A DNA stretch of 64,000 nt from Pseudomonas nabeulensis (GCF_004682045.1 NZ_QUZT01000021.1:26319-90318), one strand, 5' to 3'. Shown: positions 36,523 through 45,429, counted from the stretch's first letter. The notes: generated from the sequence alone by a model not told the origin. A program made the numbers and translations.

Positions 36523-36618
36523 TCACCCAATAACCTTGGTTAAATTGGGCAAGATCAGAATCAGTGTGGTGGCGAAGAGAATAAGCCCCGCCTGGCGTAC
36601 TTTCGTATGTTTGAACAT
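36523..36618 (-). CDS. 31-residue membrane peptide
   Basis: A short ORF on the minus strand from ATG at 36618. It starts MFKHTKVRQAG and then has one hydrophobic helix (LILFATTLILILPN), with a positively charged N-terminus and a short LTKVIG tail. A purine-rich AAAGGCAG site lies upstream. Codon use is biased. I believe small proteins of this kind occur widely in pseudomonads, but could not check. The longer in-frame version (36732) is unlikely because its extra part is irregular. Confidence 0.6.
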   Translation of the reverse strand: MFKHTKVRQAGLILFATTLILILPNLTKVIG

Positions 36619-37008
36619 GGCTGACTGCCTTTTGTTGTTATTCCTGAGCGTCAAATGCGTGCCGGTCAATTTCAGTATCGCGATGTGACGTGACATTTTT
36701 CTTACAGCTACTCCGGCAAAACCCGGCAGCAACTTCCTACTGATTGAACCTTAGAGCCCTCGTTCTGCGTGGCTTAGATCCATTTCGTATCAGCTAATCA
36801 GAATTTCTGCTGAAAACGGCATGAGGCTTAACGCCATCTTGGCGCCAGCCCCTTGGCTAGACAGCTAAATCGATTAATCGAGCGGCGCCGCTGTATGCCT
36901 ACCGTTCGTCCGAGCAAGAGGGTCAAAAGCAATGAGCGCATCCGTCATTGAAACCGTGTCAATCGGGCCTAAGGTAGGGGCACACACGCACAGCGGTTCG
37001 AGGACATC
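36619..37008. other. Intergenic region before the thiolase gene
   Basis: About 390 bases without a visible gene. It holds the upstream region of the 31-residue peptide (minus strand) and of the thiolase gene (plus strand). AT-rich stretches near 36770-36800 (CATTTCGTATCAGCTAATCAG) may hold a promoter. No clear consensus or repeat was found. Confidence 0.5.
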
Positions 37009-38214
37009 ATGACCCAAGCTTTGATCTTTGATGCGATACGCACGCCCCGTGGCAAAGGCAAGCCCGACGGCGCCTTGCACAGCGTCAAGCCGGTGAACCT
37101 GGTGGCGGGATTGCTCACCGCGCTGGCCCAACGCAACGACCTCGATACCCATCACGTCGATGACATTGTGCTTGGCTGCGTCACTCCCATTGGCGACCAG
37201 GGCGCCGACATTGCCAAGACCGCCGCCCTGGTCGCCGATTGGGATATCAGCGTCGCCGGCGTGCAGATCAACCGCTTCTGCGCCTCAGGCCTGGAGGCGG
37301 TGAACCTCGGTGCGATGAAGGTGCGCTCCGGGTTCGAAGACCTGGTGGTGGTTGGCGGTGTGGAGTCCATGTCCCGCGTGCCCATGGGCAGCGATGGTGG
37401 CGCCTGGGTAGTTGACCCGCAGACCAACCTGCACAGCCACTTCACGCCCCAGGGCATTGGTGCGGATTTGATCGCCACCCTCGAAGGCTTCACCCGTGAG
37501 GACGTCGACGCCTTCGCCCTACAGTCCCAGCAGAAAGCCGCCAGGGCTCGCGCAGACGGTTCCTTCAATAAGTCACTGATTGCGGTGCAGGACCAGAACG
37601 GCATTGTCCTGTTGGACCACGACGAATTTATCCGCGCCGACTCCACCCTTGACGGCCTGGGCAAGCTCAAGCCCAGCTTCGAAATGATGGGGCAGATGGG
37701 CTTCGATGCCACCGCATTGCGGGTCTACAGCCACGTGGAGCGCATCCACCATGTGCACACGCCGGGCAACAGCTCCGGCATCGTCGACGGCGCGGCGCTG
37801 ATGTTGATCGGTTCCGAGGCCAAGGGCCGTGAACTGGGCCTGCAACCGCGAGCGCGCATCGTCGCCACGGCGGTCACCAGCACCGATCCGACCATCATGC
37901 TCACCGGCCCGGCGCCGGCTACGCGCAAGGCGCTGGCCAAGGCCGGGCTGCGGGTCGAGGACATCGACCTGTTTGAAGTCAACGAGGCGTTTGCTTCTGT
38001 CGTCCTCAAGTTCATCAAGGACATGGGCATCGACGCCGGGCGGGTCAACGTCAATGGCGGGTCCATTGCCATGGGCCATCCGCTGGGGGCCACCGGCTGC
38101 GCGATCCTCGGCACCTTGCTCGACGAACTCGAAGTGCGCCAGCAACGCTACGGCTTGGCCACGCTGTGTGTCGGCGGTGGCATGGGTATCGCCACGATCA
38201 TTGAACGCCTCTGA
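37009..38214 (+). CDS. Acetyl-CoA C-acyltransferase (thiolase)
   Basis: A 401-residue thiolase that cleaves 3-ketoacyl-CoA to acetyl-CoA and acyl-CoA. The active-site cysteine is in [12 protein letters not shown] (about residue 89), the histidine in [15 protein letters not shown] and the second cysteine in LCVGGGMG. It belongs to a beta-oxidation pair with the next gene, which starts 16 bases later. This is a second type of FadAB-like pair, not the canonical fadBA order, since the thiolase comes first. Confidence 0.92.
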   Translation: MTQALIFDAIRTPRGKGKPDGALHSVKPVNLVAGLLTALAQRNDLDTHHVDDIVLGCVTPIGDQGADIAKTAALVADWDISVAGVQINRFCASGLEAVNLGAMKVRSGFEDLVVVGGVESMSRVPMGSDGGAWVVDPQTNLHSHFTPQGIGADLIATLEGFTREDVDAFALQSQQKAARARADGSFNKSLIAVQDQNGIVLLDHDEFIRADSTLDGLGKLKPSFEMMGQMGFDATALRVYSHVERIHHVHTPGNSSGIVDGAALMLIGSEAKGRELGLQPRARIVATAVTSTDPTIMLTGPAPATRKALAKAGLRVEDIDLFEVNEAFASVVLKFIKDMGIDAGRVNVNGGSIAMGHPLGATGCAILGTLLDELEVRQQRYGLATLCVGGGMGIATIIERL

Positions 38215-38230
38215 GCCCAAGGAATTTGTC

Positions 38231-40375
38231 ATGACCCAAGCCATTCGTTACGAAAAAGGCCAGGACCAGATCGTGGTGCTGACCCTCGACATGCCCGGCC
38301 AGAGTGCCAACACCATGAACGGCGTGTACCGCGAAGCCATGGCCGCCACCGTGGCGCGCCTGGAAGCGGAGAAGGACACACTGGCCGGCGTGGTCATCAC
38401 CTCGGCGAAGAAAACCTTTTTTGCCGGCGGCGACCTCAATGAGCTGATCAAGGTCGACAAGGCCCACGCCAAGGATTTCTACGACGGCGTGTGCGAATTG
38501 AAGGCGCAACTGCGCCGCCTGGAAACCCTCGGCAAACCGGTGGTGGCGGCGATCAACGGCGCGGCCCTGGGGGGCGGTTGGGAGATTTGCCTGGCGTGCC
38601 ATTACCGGGTCGCGCTGGACGATAAATCGGTGCAACTCGGCCTGCCGGAAGTGACCTTGGGTCTGCTGCCGGGCGGTGGCGGGGTGGTGCGCATGGTGCG
38701 CCTGCTGGGGCTGGAGAAGGCGCTGCCGTATTTGTTGGAAGGTAAGAAGGTGCGGCCGCAACAGGCCCTGCAAGCCGGTTTGATCCATGAGTTGGCGGCG
38801 GATCGCGACGCGTTGCTGGCCAAGTCCCGTGCGTGGATTCTGGCCAATCCACAGGCCAAACAGCCTTGGGACAACAAGGGGTACCAAATCCCCGGTGGTA
38901 CGCCGTCCAACCCCAAAGTCGCGCAGATGCTCGCCATTGCCCCGTCGATCCTGCGCAGCAAAACCCACGGTTGTTTCCCTGCTCCGGAGAAAATCCTCTG
39001 CGCCGCCGTGGAAGGCGCCCAAGTGGACTTCGACACGGCGCACTTGATCGAAACCCGTTACTTCACGGAGCTGGTGACGGGGCAAGTGGCGAAAAACATG
39101 ATCGGCACGTTCTGGTTTCAGCTCAATGAAATCAATGCGGGCAGTTCGCGTCCGCAAGGTTATGCGCCCTGTGTCACGGGCAAGGTGGGCGTACTGGGTG
39201 CCGGGATGATGGGGGCCGGTATTGCCTATGTCAGCGCCAGTGCGGGCATCGAGGTGGTGCTCAAGGACATCGACCTGGCAGCAGCCGAAAAGGGCAAGGC
39301 ACATTCGGCGGCGTTGCTGGACAAGAAGGTCAGCCGTGGGCAATTGACCGCTGAACAGCGGGAAACCATTTTGGCGCGGATTCATCCTGCGGCGTCTGAC
39401 GCCGACCTGTCCGGCTGTGACCTGATCATCGAAGCGGTATTTGAAGATCGCGAACTCAAAGCCAGGGTTTGCGCGGCGGCTCAGCAGGTGGTGGGTGCCG
39501 ATGCAGTGATCGCCTCCAATACTTCAACCTTGCCCATCAGCGGATTGGCCAAGGCGGTGCCCGATCAAGCCAAGTTCATCGGTCTGCATTTCTTCAGCCC
39601 CGTGGACAAGATGCCCTTGGTGGAGATCATCAAGGGAGCGCAGACCTCAGACGAAACCCTGGCACGAGGTTTCGACTTCGTACTGCAAATCAAGAAAACC
39701 CCGATTGTGGTCAACGACAGCCGTGGCTTCTTCACGTCGCGGGTGTTCGGCACCTTTACCAACGAAGGCATCGCCATGCTCGGCGAAGGCGTGGCCGCGC
39801 CGATGATCGAGACCGAGGCGCGCAAGGCCGGCATGCCGGTGGGGCCGCTGGCGGTGTCGGATGAAGTGTCCCTCAGCCTTATGAGCCATATCCGACAGCA
39901 AACGGCCAAGGATCTGCAGGCCGAAGGCAAGGCGCTGCCGACGCATCCGGCGACCGTGGTGATCGATCTGTTGGTGAACGAGTACAAGCGCACGGGCAAA
40001 GCGGCGGGTGGTGGTTTTTACGACTACCCCGCCGGTGGCCAGAAGCACCTGTGGCCTGAGCTGAAAAACCGGTTTGAACGGCCTGACCAGCGGATCTCGC
40101 CGCAGGATGTGCGCGACCGTTTGCTGTTTATCCAGGCCATCGAAACCGTGCGCTGTGTGGAGGAGGGGGTGTTGATGTCCACGGCGGATGCCAACGTCGG
40201 TTCGATCTTTGGTATTGGCTTTGCCGCATGGAGTGGCGGCGCGTTGCAGTTTATCAACCAGTACGGCTTGAACGACTTCATCGCCCGCGCGCGTTATCTG
40301 GCGGAGCAGTATGGCGAGCGTTTTACGCCGCCTGCATTACTGCTCGAGAAGGCGGCGCAAGGCTCAGTTTTTTAG
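38231..40375 (+). CDS. 3-hydroxyacyl-CoA dehydrogenase/enoyl-CoA hydratase (FadB/FadJ type)
   Basis: A 714-residue bifunctional protein. The N-terminal crotonase domain has FAGGDLNEL and the ALGGGWEICLACHYR stretch, with a glutamate at LGLPEVTLGLLPGGGG. The second part is the NAD domain with VGVLGAGMMGAGIAYVSA, SNTSTLPI and HFFSPVDKMPLVEII. Together with the thiolase it forms a full beta-oxidation round. The start is ATG at 38231. Substrate length is not evident from the sequence. Confidence 0.92.
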   Translation: MTQAIRYEKGQDQIVVLTLDMPGQSANTMNGVYREAMAATVARLEAEKDTLAGVVITSAKKTFFAGGDLNELIKVDKAHAKDFYDGVCELKAQLRRLETLGKPVVAAINGAALGGGWEICLACHYRVALDDKSVQLGLPEVTLGLLPGGGGVVRMVRLLGLEKALPYLLEGKKVRPQQALQAGLIHELAADRDALLAKSRAWILANPQAKQPWDNKGYQIPGGTPSNPKVAQMLAIAPSILRSKTHGCFPAPEKILCAAVEGAQVDFDTAHLIETRYFTELVTGQVAKNMIGTFWFQLNEINAGSSRPQGYAPCVTGKVGVLGAGMMGAGIAYVSASAGIEVVLKDIDLAAAEKGKAHSAALLDKKVSRGQLTAEQRETILARIHPAASDADLSGCDLIIEAVFEDRELKARVCAAAQQVVGADAVIASNTSTLPISGLAKAVPDQAKFIGLHFFSPVDKMPLVEIIKGAQTSDETLARGFDFVLQIKKTPIVVNDSRGFFTSRVFGTFTNEGIAMLGEGVAAPMIETEARKAGMPVGPLAVSDEVSLSLMSHIRQQTAKDLQAEGKALPTHPATVVIDLLVNEYKRTGKAAGGGFYDYPAGGQKHLWPELKNRFERPDQRISPQDVRDRLLFIQAIETVRCVEEGVLMSTADANVGSIFGIGFAAWSGGALQFINQYGLNDFIARARYLAEQYGERFTPPALLLEKAAQGSVF

Positions 40376-40384
40376 GCAATCAAC

Positions 40385-40411
40385 GTGTGGGAGGGGGCGT
40401 GCTCCTTCCAC
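40385..40411. repeat. Single, degenerate REP unit
   Basis: GTGTGGGAGGGGGCGTGCTCCTTCCAC, one REP-like arm with no matching partner, after the FadB-like gene. Confidence 0.7.
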
Positions 40412-40489
40412 AGCGGGACTTGCTTTGCAGGTGGGTTTCAAGGCAGGCTTGGGTGTGCATTATTCCAATCGCCGTGTCAGGTATTTTTT

Positions 40490-41203
40490 ATGTCGCTACG
40501 CGTCTGCATCCTGGAAACCGATATCCTGCGTCCAGGCTTGATCGATCAGTACCAAGGTTACGGGCAGATGTTCAAGCGCCTGTTCGCCAAGCAGCCGATT
40601 CCTGCCGAGTTTGTCGTGTACAACGTGGTCAACGGTGAATACCCGGCGGACGAGGAACAGTTTGACGCGTACCTCATCACGGGCAGCAAGGCCGATTCCT
40701 TCGGCACCGATCCGTGGATCCAGACCCTCAAGACCTACTTGCTCGAACGTTACGAGCGTGGCGACAAACTGCTGGGCATCTGCTTTGGTCACCAATTGTT
40801 GGCACTGTTGCTGGGCGGCAAGACCGAGCGCGCCGGCCAGGGCTGGGGCATGGGCATCCACGATTACACCCTGGACGCCAAGGCGCCCTGGATGAGCCCG
40901 GAAGTGGAGGAGCTGACCCTATTGATCAGCCACCAGGACCAGGTCACCACGTTGCCGGACAATGCCACCGTCATCGCCTCCAGCGCATTTTGCCCGTTCG
41001 CCGCGTACCACATTGGCGATCAGGTGCTGTGCTTCCAGGGGCATCCGGAATTTATCCAGGACTATTCCCGCGAGTTGCTGGAGATTCTTCAGACGACGCT
41101 GGGGGAGAAGGTCTACACAGACGGCGTCGCCAGCCTGGAACGCGACCACCACGGTGCCACCGTGGCGGAATGGATGATGCGCTTCGTGGCCCACAAGGCC
41201 TAA
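40490..41203 (+). CDS. Class I glutamine amidotransferase-like protein
   Basis: A 237-residue stand-alone GATase1 domain. The nucleophile elbow is GICFGHQLLA, and the His-Glu pair is in FQGHPEF. Such proteins, related to YfeJ/GuaA-type domains, transfer or release the amide of glutamine or gamma-glutamyl compounds. The ATG at 40490 gives the correct N-terminus (SLRVCILETD). It overlaps the convergent CorA gene by 4 bases at the stop. Confidence 0.87.
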   Translation: MSLRVCILETDILRPGLIDQYQGYGQMFKRLFAKQPIPAEFVVYNVVNGEYPADEEQFDAYLITGSKADSFGTDPWIQTLKTYLLERYERGDKLLGICFGHQLLALLLGGKTERAGQGWGMGIHDYTLDAKAPWMSPEVEELTLLISHQDQVTTLPDNATVIASSAFCPFAAYHIGDQVLCFQGHPEFIQDYSRELLEILQTTLGEKVYTDGVASLERDHHGATVAEWMMRFVAHKA

Positions 41204-42171
41204 AGCCAGCCCGAGCGCTTGAAGCTGGCCCACAGGCCAGTACAGCCCACCGCAATAAACCCGAGCACCGCAAAGTAGCCGTAGTGCCATTGCAGCTCGG
41301 GCATGTTCTGGAAATTCATCCCATAAATTCCCGCCACCGCCGTGGGGAACGCGAGGATCGCCGCCCACGCGGCGAACTTGCGCTGCACCACGCTTTGGCG
41401 CGACGCCTCCAGCAACACACCGATCTCGATGGTCTGGCTGGCCATATCGCGCAGGGTGGTGAGGTCTTCCATCTGCCGCGTCACGTGGATCTGCACATCA
41501 CGGAAGTAGGGGCGCATGTTCTTGTCGATAAACGGGAAACTCAGCTTCTGCAGCTCCTGGCTGATCTCCACCATCGGCGCCACATAGCGCTTGAGCCGCA
41601 GCACATCGCGGCGCAGGCCGTGGAGGTTCTGGATATCACCTTCGCTCAGCGAACTGCACAGCACGTTGCGCTCCAGCTCATCGATCTCGGCATGGATCGC
41701 TTCGCTGACCGGCTGGTAGTTTTCGGTGACGAAATCCAGCAGCGCATAGAGTACGAAATCTTCCCCGTGCTCCAACAACAACGGCCGCGCCTCACAACGC
41801 TGGCGCACAAAACCGTAGGACGCCGAGTGACCATTGCGTGCGGTGATGATGTAGCCATTGCCGGCAAAGATATGGGTCTCGATAAACTCTAGCTTGCCGT
41901 TCTCGCGCACCGGTGAATAGGTGACGATAAACAGCGCATCGCCGAAGGTTTCAAGCTTGGGACGGCTGTGTTTTTCCAGGGCGTCTTCGATGGCCAGTTC
42001 ATGCAGGTTGAACTGGCGTTGCAGGTTGGCCAGTTCCTGGGCGCTGGGTTCTTCCAGGCCGATCCATACAAAGTGGTCGGGTTTGGCGGCCCAGGCGGCG
42101 CCTTCGTCAAGGGTGATATCCGTGACTTTCTTACCGGCGCTGTACACAGCGGCCGCAACAACTCTACCCAT
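41200..42171 (-). CDS. CorA family magnesium/cobalt transporter
   Basis: A protein of about 323 residues with a large cytoplasmic N-terminal domain and two C-terminal transmembrane helices. The signature YGMNF follows the first helix (AAWAAILAFPTAVAGIYGMNF). It should form a pentameric channel for Mg2+ and perhaps other divalent cations. I chose the ATG at 42171 (starting GRVVAAAVYS); a GTG at 42183 would add four residues. Confidence 0.9.
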   Translation of the reverse strand: MGRVVAAAVYSAGKKVTDITLDEGAAWAAKPDHFVWIGLEEPSAQELANLQRQFNLHELAIEDALEKHSRPKLETFGDALFIVTYSPVRENGKLEFIETHIFAGNGYIITARNGHSASYGFVRQRCEARPLLLEHGEDFVLYALLDFVTENYQPVSEAIHAEIDELERNVLCSSLSEGDIQNLHGLRRDVLRLKRYVAPMVEISQELQKLSFPFIDKNMRPYFRDVQIHVTRQMEDLTTLRDMASQTIEIGVLLEASRQSVVQRKFAAWAAILAFPTAVAGIYGMNFQNMPELQWHYGYFAVLGFIAVGCTGLWASFKRSGWL

Positions 42172-42258
42172 GGTGCTGATCACTTCTTATTGGGAGGACA
42201 GGTGTTGGGCAGCTTAGCCTGAATGACGTTCCATTGCGGCCGTCGTTGTGATGGGCTT

Positions 42259-42302
42259 TTGTAGTGAGCGAGCTTGCTCGCGCTGGGGTGCGAAGCGCCC
42301 CC
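42259..42302. repeat. Dispersed repeat (TAGTGAGCGAGCTTGCTCGCGC type)
   Basis: A palindromic GAGCGAGCTTGCTCGC unit is followed by a GGGGTGCGAAGCGCCCC hairpin. The same two-hairpin repeat appears at 63913-63960. It lies between CorA and the acyltransferase gene. Confidence 0.85.
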
Positions 42303-42304
42303 AA

Positions 42305-43033
42305 TCAGGCCGCCCCCAACTCCCGATCCATCTGCGCAATACAAGCGTCCATCTGCGCCTGACACGCCTGCATCAACCCCGGGACGTCATCCGCCGTCAT
42401 ACCAGCCGTAGGAATCGGCGCCAGCGACCGTATGAGCACATCCCCACTGTGCCAGCGATTGAGCTTCATCTGCGTCACGTAATTACTCACGCACACCTGC
42501 ACGATCGGCACCCCGGCGGCAATCGCCATATGGAACGCGCCTTTCTTGAACGGCAGCAGCCCCTTGCCCAAGTTGCGCGTACCTTCCGGGAACACCCAGA
42601 TCGACGTGTCCTCATGTTGCAACGTGTGCGTCGTGGTCAACATCGCCCGGCGTGCCTTGTGCGCATTGCCACGGTCGATCAACACATTGCCCGCCAGCCA
42701 GAACAACTGGCCGAACAGCGGCACCCATTTCAGGCTCTTCTTGGCGATGCACACCGTGCGGTGCGGCACCACGTTGCCAAACACAAACAGGTCATAGTTG
42801 GACTGGTGGTTGGCGATGACCACGCAGGTGCCGGGCTTGTTGCGCAGTGAGTCCACATCGGCCTTCACGTTCAGCCCAAGAATCCGCATGGCCGGCAGGG
42901 CGTACAGGCGAGCGCACAAGCGGCTGTTGTCCGGATTGAATGGCCGGCAGATACCGATCAATACGCCCAGCACACCGGCGATCATAAAGTGCAGGCCCAT
43001 CAACAACATACGCAATAGAAACAGCATCGACAC
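42305..43033 (-). CDS. plsC: 1-acyl-sn-glycerol-3-phosphate acyltransferase
   Basis: A 242-residue membrane-associated acyltransferase that makes phosphatidic acid from lysophosphatidic acid and acyl-ACP or acyl-CoA. The catalytic motif HX4D is NHQSNYD, and the substrate motif is FPEGTR; a hydrophobic N-terminus (LFLLRMLLMGLHFMIAGVL) anchors it in the inner membrane. Pseudomonads have several PlsC paralogues, so this may be one of them. There are two close start codons (43033 and 43027). Confidence 0.88.
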   Translation of the reverse strand: MSMLFLLRMLLMGLHFMIAGVLGVLIGICRPFNPDNSRLCARLYALPAMRILGLNVKADVDSLRNKPGTCVVIANHQSNYDLFVFGNVVPHRTVCIAKKSLKWVPLFGQLFWLAGNVLIDRGNAHKARRAMLTTTHTLQHEDTSIWVFPEGTRNLGKGLLPFKKGAFHMAIAAGVPIVQVCVSNYVTQMKLNRWHSGDVLIRSLAPIPTAGMTADDVPGLMQACQAQMDACIAQMDRELGAA

Positions 43034-43189
43034 GGCCTATCCGGACAAAAGGTGGCGCAGTGTACGGATGTGCACTGTATTCGGCAATTAGCCGGGCAGA
43101 GGGAGGAGATAGGCGATGTTTAAGCACATGTTTCAACATATACGGATACCACCCGGCTAGAGCGGCTAAGGAGGTTTCGGATTTGTTTG

Positions 43190-43220
43190 TAAGAAAAAGC
43201 CCGACACTAGATCGGGCTTT
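43190..43220 (-). terminator. Intrinsic terminator after the crotonase gene
   Basis: AAAGCCCGA-CACTAGA-TCGGGCTTT hairpin, with a U-tract on the minus strand (43198-43193). It ends the leftward crotonase transcript. Confidence 0.88.
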
Positions 43221-43240
43221 GGTGTGGAGGCTGTAAGGGC

Positions 43241-43933
43241 TTAGCTCAGAATATGGCCCTGATCCTGAATGATCGCGTCATCCAACGCTTCCAGCAGTGC
43301 CTTACGGACTTTCAGCTTGGTGTGTTTGTGGGCGTTCATATTGATCTTCTTCAGCTGACGCGCCGCTTCCAGCGCTGCGGCATGCAGCTCTTCCGGTGCC
43401 ACCACCTTATCCAGGAAACCGGCCTGCAACGCGCCCTGCGGATCAAACATCTCGGCATTGATCACCGAGCGATGAAACGCCGACTTACGCAAACGATCCC
43501 GTGCCAGTTCAATCCCGGCATGGTGCATGGTCATGCCGATGGCCACTTCATTCAGGCCAATGCTGAAGGGGCCTTCCACACCAATCCGATAATCCGCCGA
43601 CAACAGCAGGAACGCACCCTTGGCCACCGCATGCCCAGGGCACGCCACAATCACCGGGAACGGATGCGACAACAACCGCCGCGCCAACGTCGAGCCGGAC
43701 GTCACCAGGCCGATGGCCTCTTTCGGGCCGGCCGTCATCACCTTCAAATCATAACCACCCGACAAAATCCCCGGCGTACCGGTGATCACCACCACCGCCC
43801 GATCTTTCTCCGCCTGGTCCAGCGCTTCATTAAACGCACTGACCACCGCCGGAGAAATGGCATTCACCTTGCCGTTGCTCAAGGTCAGGGTCGCGATACC
43901 GTCTTCGAGGTGGTAAGCAATCAACTCACTCAT
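43241..43933 (-). CDS. Crotonase/enoyl-CoA hydratase family protein
   Basis: A 230-residue crotonase-fold protein. It has the SGGYDLKVM oxyanion segment, and GHAVAKGAFLLLSADYRI for the second loop; the usual glutamates of enoyl-CoA hydratase are not clearly present (the second loop reads IGLNEVAIGM). It is thus a family member of uncertain reaction, perhaps an isomerase or hydrolase. Start ATG at 43933 after CAAGGAACC; longer in-frame upstream forms are rejected. Confidence 0.85.
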   Translation of the reverse strand: MSELIAYHLEDGIATLTLSNGKVNAISPAVVSAFNEALDQAEKDRAVVVITGTPGILSGGYDLKVMTAGPKEAIGLVTSGSTLARRLLSHPFPVIVACPGHAVAKGAFLLLSADYRIGVEGPFSIGLNEVAIGMTMHHAGIELARDRLRKSAFHRSVINAEMFDPQGALQAGFLDKVVAPEELHAAALEAARQLKKINMNAHKHTKLKVRKALLEALDDAIIQDQGHILS

Positions 43934-44269
43934 GACGCGGTTCCTTGTAGGATTTGTTATAGAAGGCTTGTTAATAGCAGTGCATGCGCAGACGTTACCC
44001 ACCACGCCCGCCCCGGTAAAGCACGATGACTGACTACCCAGTCAGACTTTTCCCGCCGACCCCACGCTGCGCAGCCTACGGCACGGCGCAGTAACCGTTC
44101 TAGACGCCGGCCCGTGATGCCTGAGAATGGCAGAATCATCACCCTTTGGCGCACGTGTTCCGGCATATCCAGCTAACCGCATGAAAATTCTGAAAAAAAC
44201 CTTTGCCATCAGAAAGGCTTTCGACTACATTAGCGCGCCTCGACAGACTGAACTGGTTTGACGAGATAC
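43934..44269. other. Intergenic region before tRNA-Ser
   Basis: About 336 bases without a gene. The left side holds the promoter region of the crotonase gene (minus strand), the right side the tRNA promoter. Nothing else is recognisable. Confidence 0.6.
44203..44231 (+). promoter_or_regulatory. Promoter of tRNA-Ser
   Basis: -35 TTGCCA (44203-44208) and -10 TACATT (44226-44231) are 17 bases apart, followed by a GC-rich discriminator (AGCGCGCC), as expected for stringently controlled stable RNA genes. Confidence 0.7.
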
Positions 44270-44359
44270 GGTGAAGTGTCCGAGTGGCTTAAGGAGCACG
44301 CCTGGAAAGTGTGTATACAAGAAATTGTATCGAGAGTTCGAATCTCTCCTTCACCGCCA
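44270..44359 (+). tRNA. tRNA-Ser (anticodon GGA)
   Basis: A 90-nt class II tRNA with acceptor arms GGTGAAG/CTTCACC, a GGA anticodon at 44304-44306 (loop CTGGAAA), a long variable arm (TATACAAGAAATTGTATC) and a T-arm GAGAG-TTCGAAT-CTCTC. The 3' CCA is encoded. Its 3' end (44346-44363) is the attachment site of the genomic island: the sequence is duplicated at 57676-57693. Confidence 0.96.
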
Positions 44360-44363
44360 AATT
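44346..44363. repeat. attL (18-bp direct repeat)
   Basis: CTCCTTCACCGCCAAATT overlaps the T-arm, acceptor and CCA of tRNA-Ser and is repeated exactly at 57676. This is the typical signature of site-specific integration at a tRNA 3' end. Confidence 0.92.
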
Positions 44364-44370
44364 CTTGAAG

Positions 44371-44408
44371 AAATCCCGCGAGTTAGAAGCTCTGCGGGAT
44401 TTTTTTTG
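44371..44408 (+). terminator. Intrinsic terminator downstream of tRNA-Ser (island-borne)
   Basis: AAATCCCGC...GCGGGATTT hairpin with an eight-T tract. The native tRNA terminator was displaced to 57704-57737, so this one is supplied by the island. Confidence 0.85.
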
Positions 44409-44424
44409 CCCGCGATTTGAAAAC

Positions 44425-44451
44425 GTACCCCCGTCTGTACCCCCGTTCGTG
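44425..44451. repeat. Tandem GTACCCCCGT repeats, left end
   Basis: GTACCCCCGT at 44425-44434 and again at 44437-44446 (12-base period). Nearly the same 26-base unit is at 57502-57527 near the other end. Such GGGGGTA-type repeats beside tRNA islands may be arm sites of a P4-like integrase. Confidence 0.6.
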
Positions 44452-44577
44452 GCAGGACTTGAGGGGGCGCCTAGGGCCGGTACGAAGGAAAGTCTGGGCG
44501 TGAAATGGATCGCCGCCCTGGCAGAGCTGCACGTTCGCTTGCGTTCATAAAAACGGCTTGAAGGCAATGGAACGGAA

Positions 44578-44598
44578 AACTACTATTTATTGGTAGTT
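44578..44598. promoter_or_regulatory. Inverted repeat upstream of the ParD-like gene
   Basis: AACTAC-TATTTATTG-GTAGTT (44578-44598) ends 22 bases before the ATG at 44621. The centre includes a possible -10 element. It is a probable autoregulatory operator, since RHH antitoxins repress their own promoters. Confidence 0.55.
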
Positions 44599-44620
44599 AG
44601 GGTCGTCACGGGAGAGCCAC

Positions 44621-44884
44621 ATGTCCACCAGCGTTGTCTTGAGTTCGCATTTCGAGTCCTTTGTTCAGCAGCAGCTGGACACGGGGCGCTTCAACAACGT
44701 CAGTGAGGTCATCCGAGCAGGCTTGCGCCTATTGGAAGAGCAGCAGCAACAGTTTGCGACCAGGACGCTGGAGTTGAAGGCGGCGCTGGCCGAGGGTACG
44801 CAGAACGGACAATCGCGACTGGTCGACGAGGTTTTCGACGAAATCGAGGCGCACGTGCGTGAGCTGGCCAAGTCCCGGCACTGA
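44621..44884 (+). CDS. ParD-like ribbon-helix-helix antitoxin
   Basis: An 87-residue protein with an N-terminal ribbon-helix-helix (STSVVLSSHFESFVQQQLDTG) and the ParD hallmark FNNVSEVIRAGLRLLEE. ParD binds operator DNA with its N-terminus and neutralises ParE with its C-terminus. No intact ParE gene follows. A four-codon ORF overlaps its stop and is then interrupted by TGA at 44896-44898; the readable continuation (ISARAWAD) may be a decayed toxin. The antitoxin is thus probably an orphan. Confidence 0.82.
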   Translation: MSTSVVLSSHFESFVQQQLDTGRFNNVSEVIRAGLRLLEEQQQQFATRTLELKAALAEGTQNGQSRLVDEVFDEIEAHVRELAKSRH

Positions 44885-45429
44885 TGTCGGTGGAGTGATC
44901 TATCTGCAAGATATCGGCACGTGCTTGGGCTGACAGGCCTCAACATCCCGGGCCATTTGTAAGCTGGGGCAAGAGTCTAGGTCCATTGCAGCCGGAGTCT
45001 GAAGCATGAGCGCGTTGCTTTCTGTAGTGCTGCTTGCGCGAGCAGGCCCGGGCTTATAGCTTAGATCTATTGAGCCCCTCGTGGCACTTGACCTTCTTAA
45101 AAATCAAGCAGAGTCAACAGGTTGCCATTCATCTGAGTTCTGCCAAGGGCCAGGAGGAGCCATTGTGTTCTGGAGTGACGGCAGGTAAATTTGACGTTTG
45201 GCCTGAACAAGTGGGTCGATGCTCCTCTATCCACGGTTCGACGATGCTCTGCGAGCCCATGATCGCTTCAAGCCGCTATTACTGCACCCTGACAGTCTCG
45301 CATTCTCAGTGCTTTGCTGTCCGAGGCGTCGATCTGAATCCTGGGAGGCCAGAAGGCAATGGCTACGAGTATTCTGAGTTTTGAGGTTGCACGGAAAATT
45401 TACTCAAACTCTTTCGCCATGGAAGCGCG
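44885..45429. other. Region between the ParD gene and the ABC-3C operon
   Basis: About 545 bases. It contains only unconvincing ORFs (for example 45034-45384). A short frame near 45070-45190 ending GAIVFWSDGR without a start may be a gene remnant. The last part (from 45359) has a 24-codon ORF whose stop overlaps the ATG of the nuclease gene at 45430; it may couple translation or be chance. Confidence 0.4.

Noticed and set aside
44311..44550. An ORF starting inside tRNA-Ser, and the similar ORF at 57468-57701
   Set aside because: Both share a VPPSVPPFV-like stretch only because of the repeated GTACCCCCGT unit; one overlaps the tRNA and attL, the other attR.
45034..45384. A 116-codon ORF before the ABC-3C operon
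   Set aside because: It has no ribosome site, no recognisable family and irregular composition; it probably covers decayed sequence.
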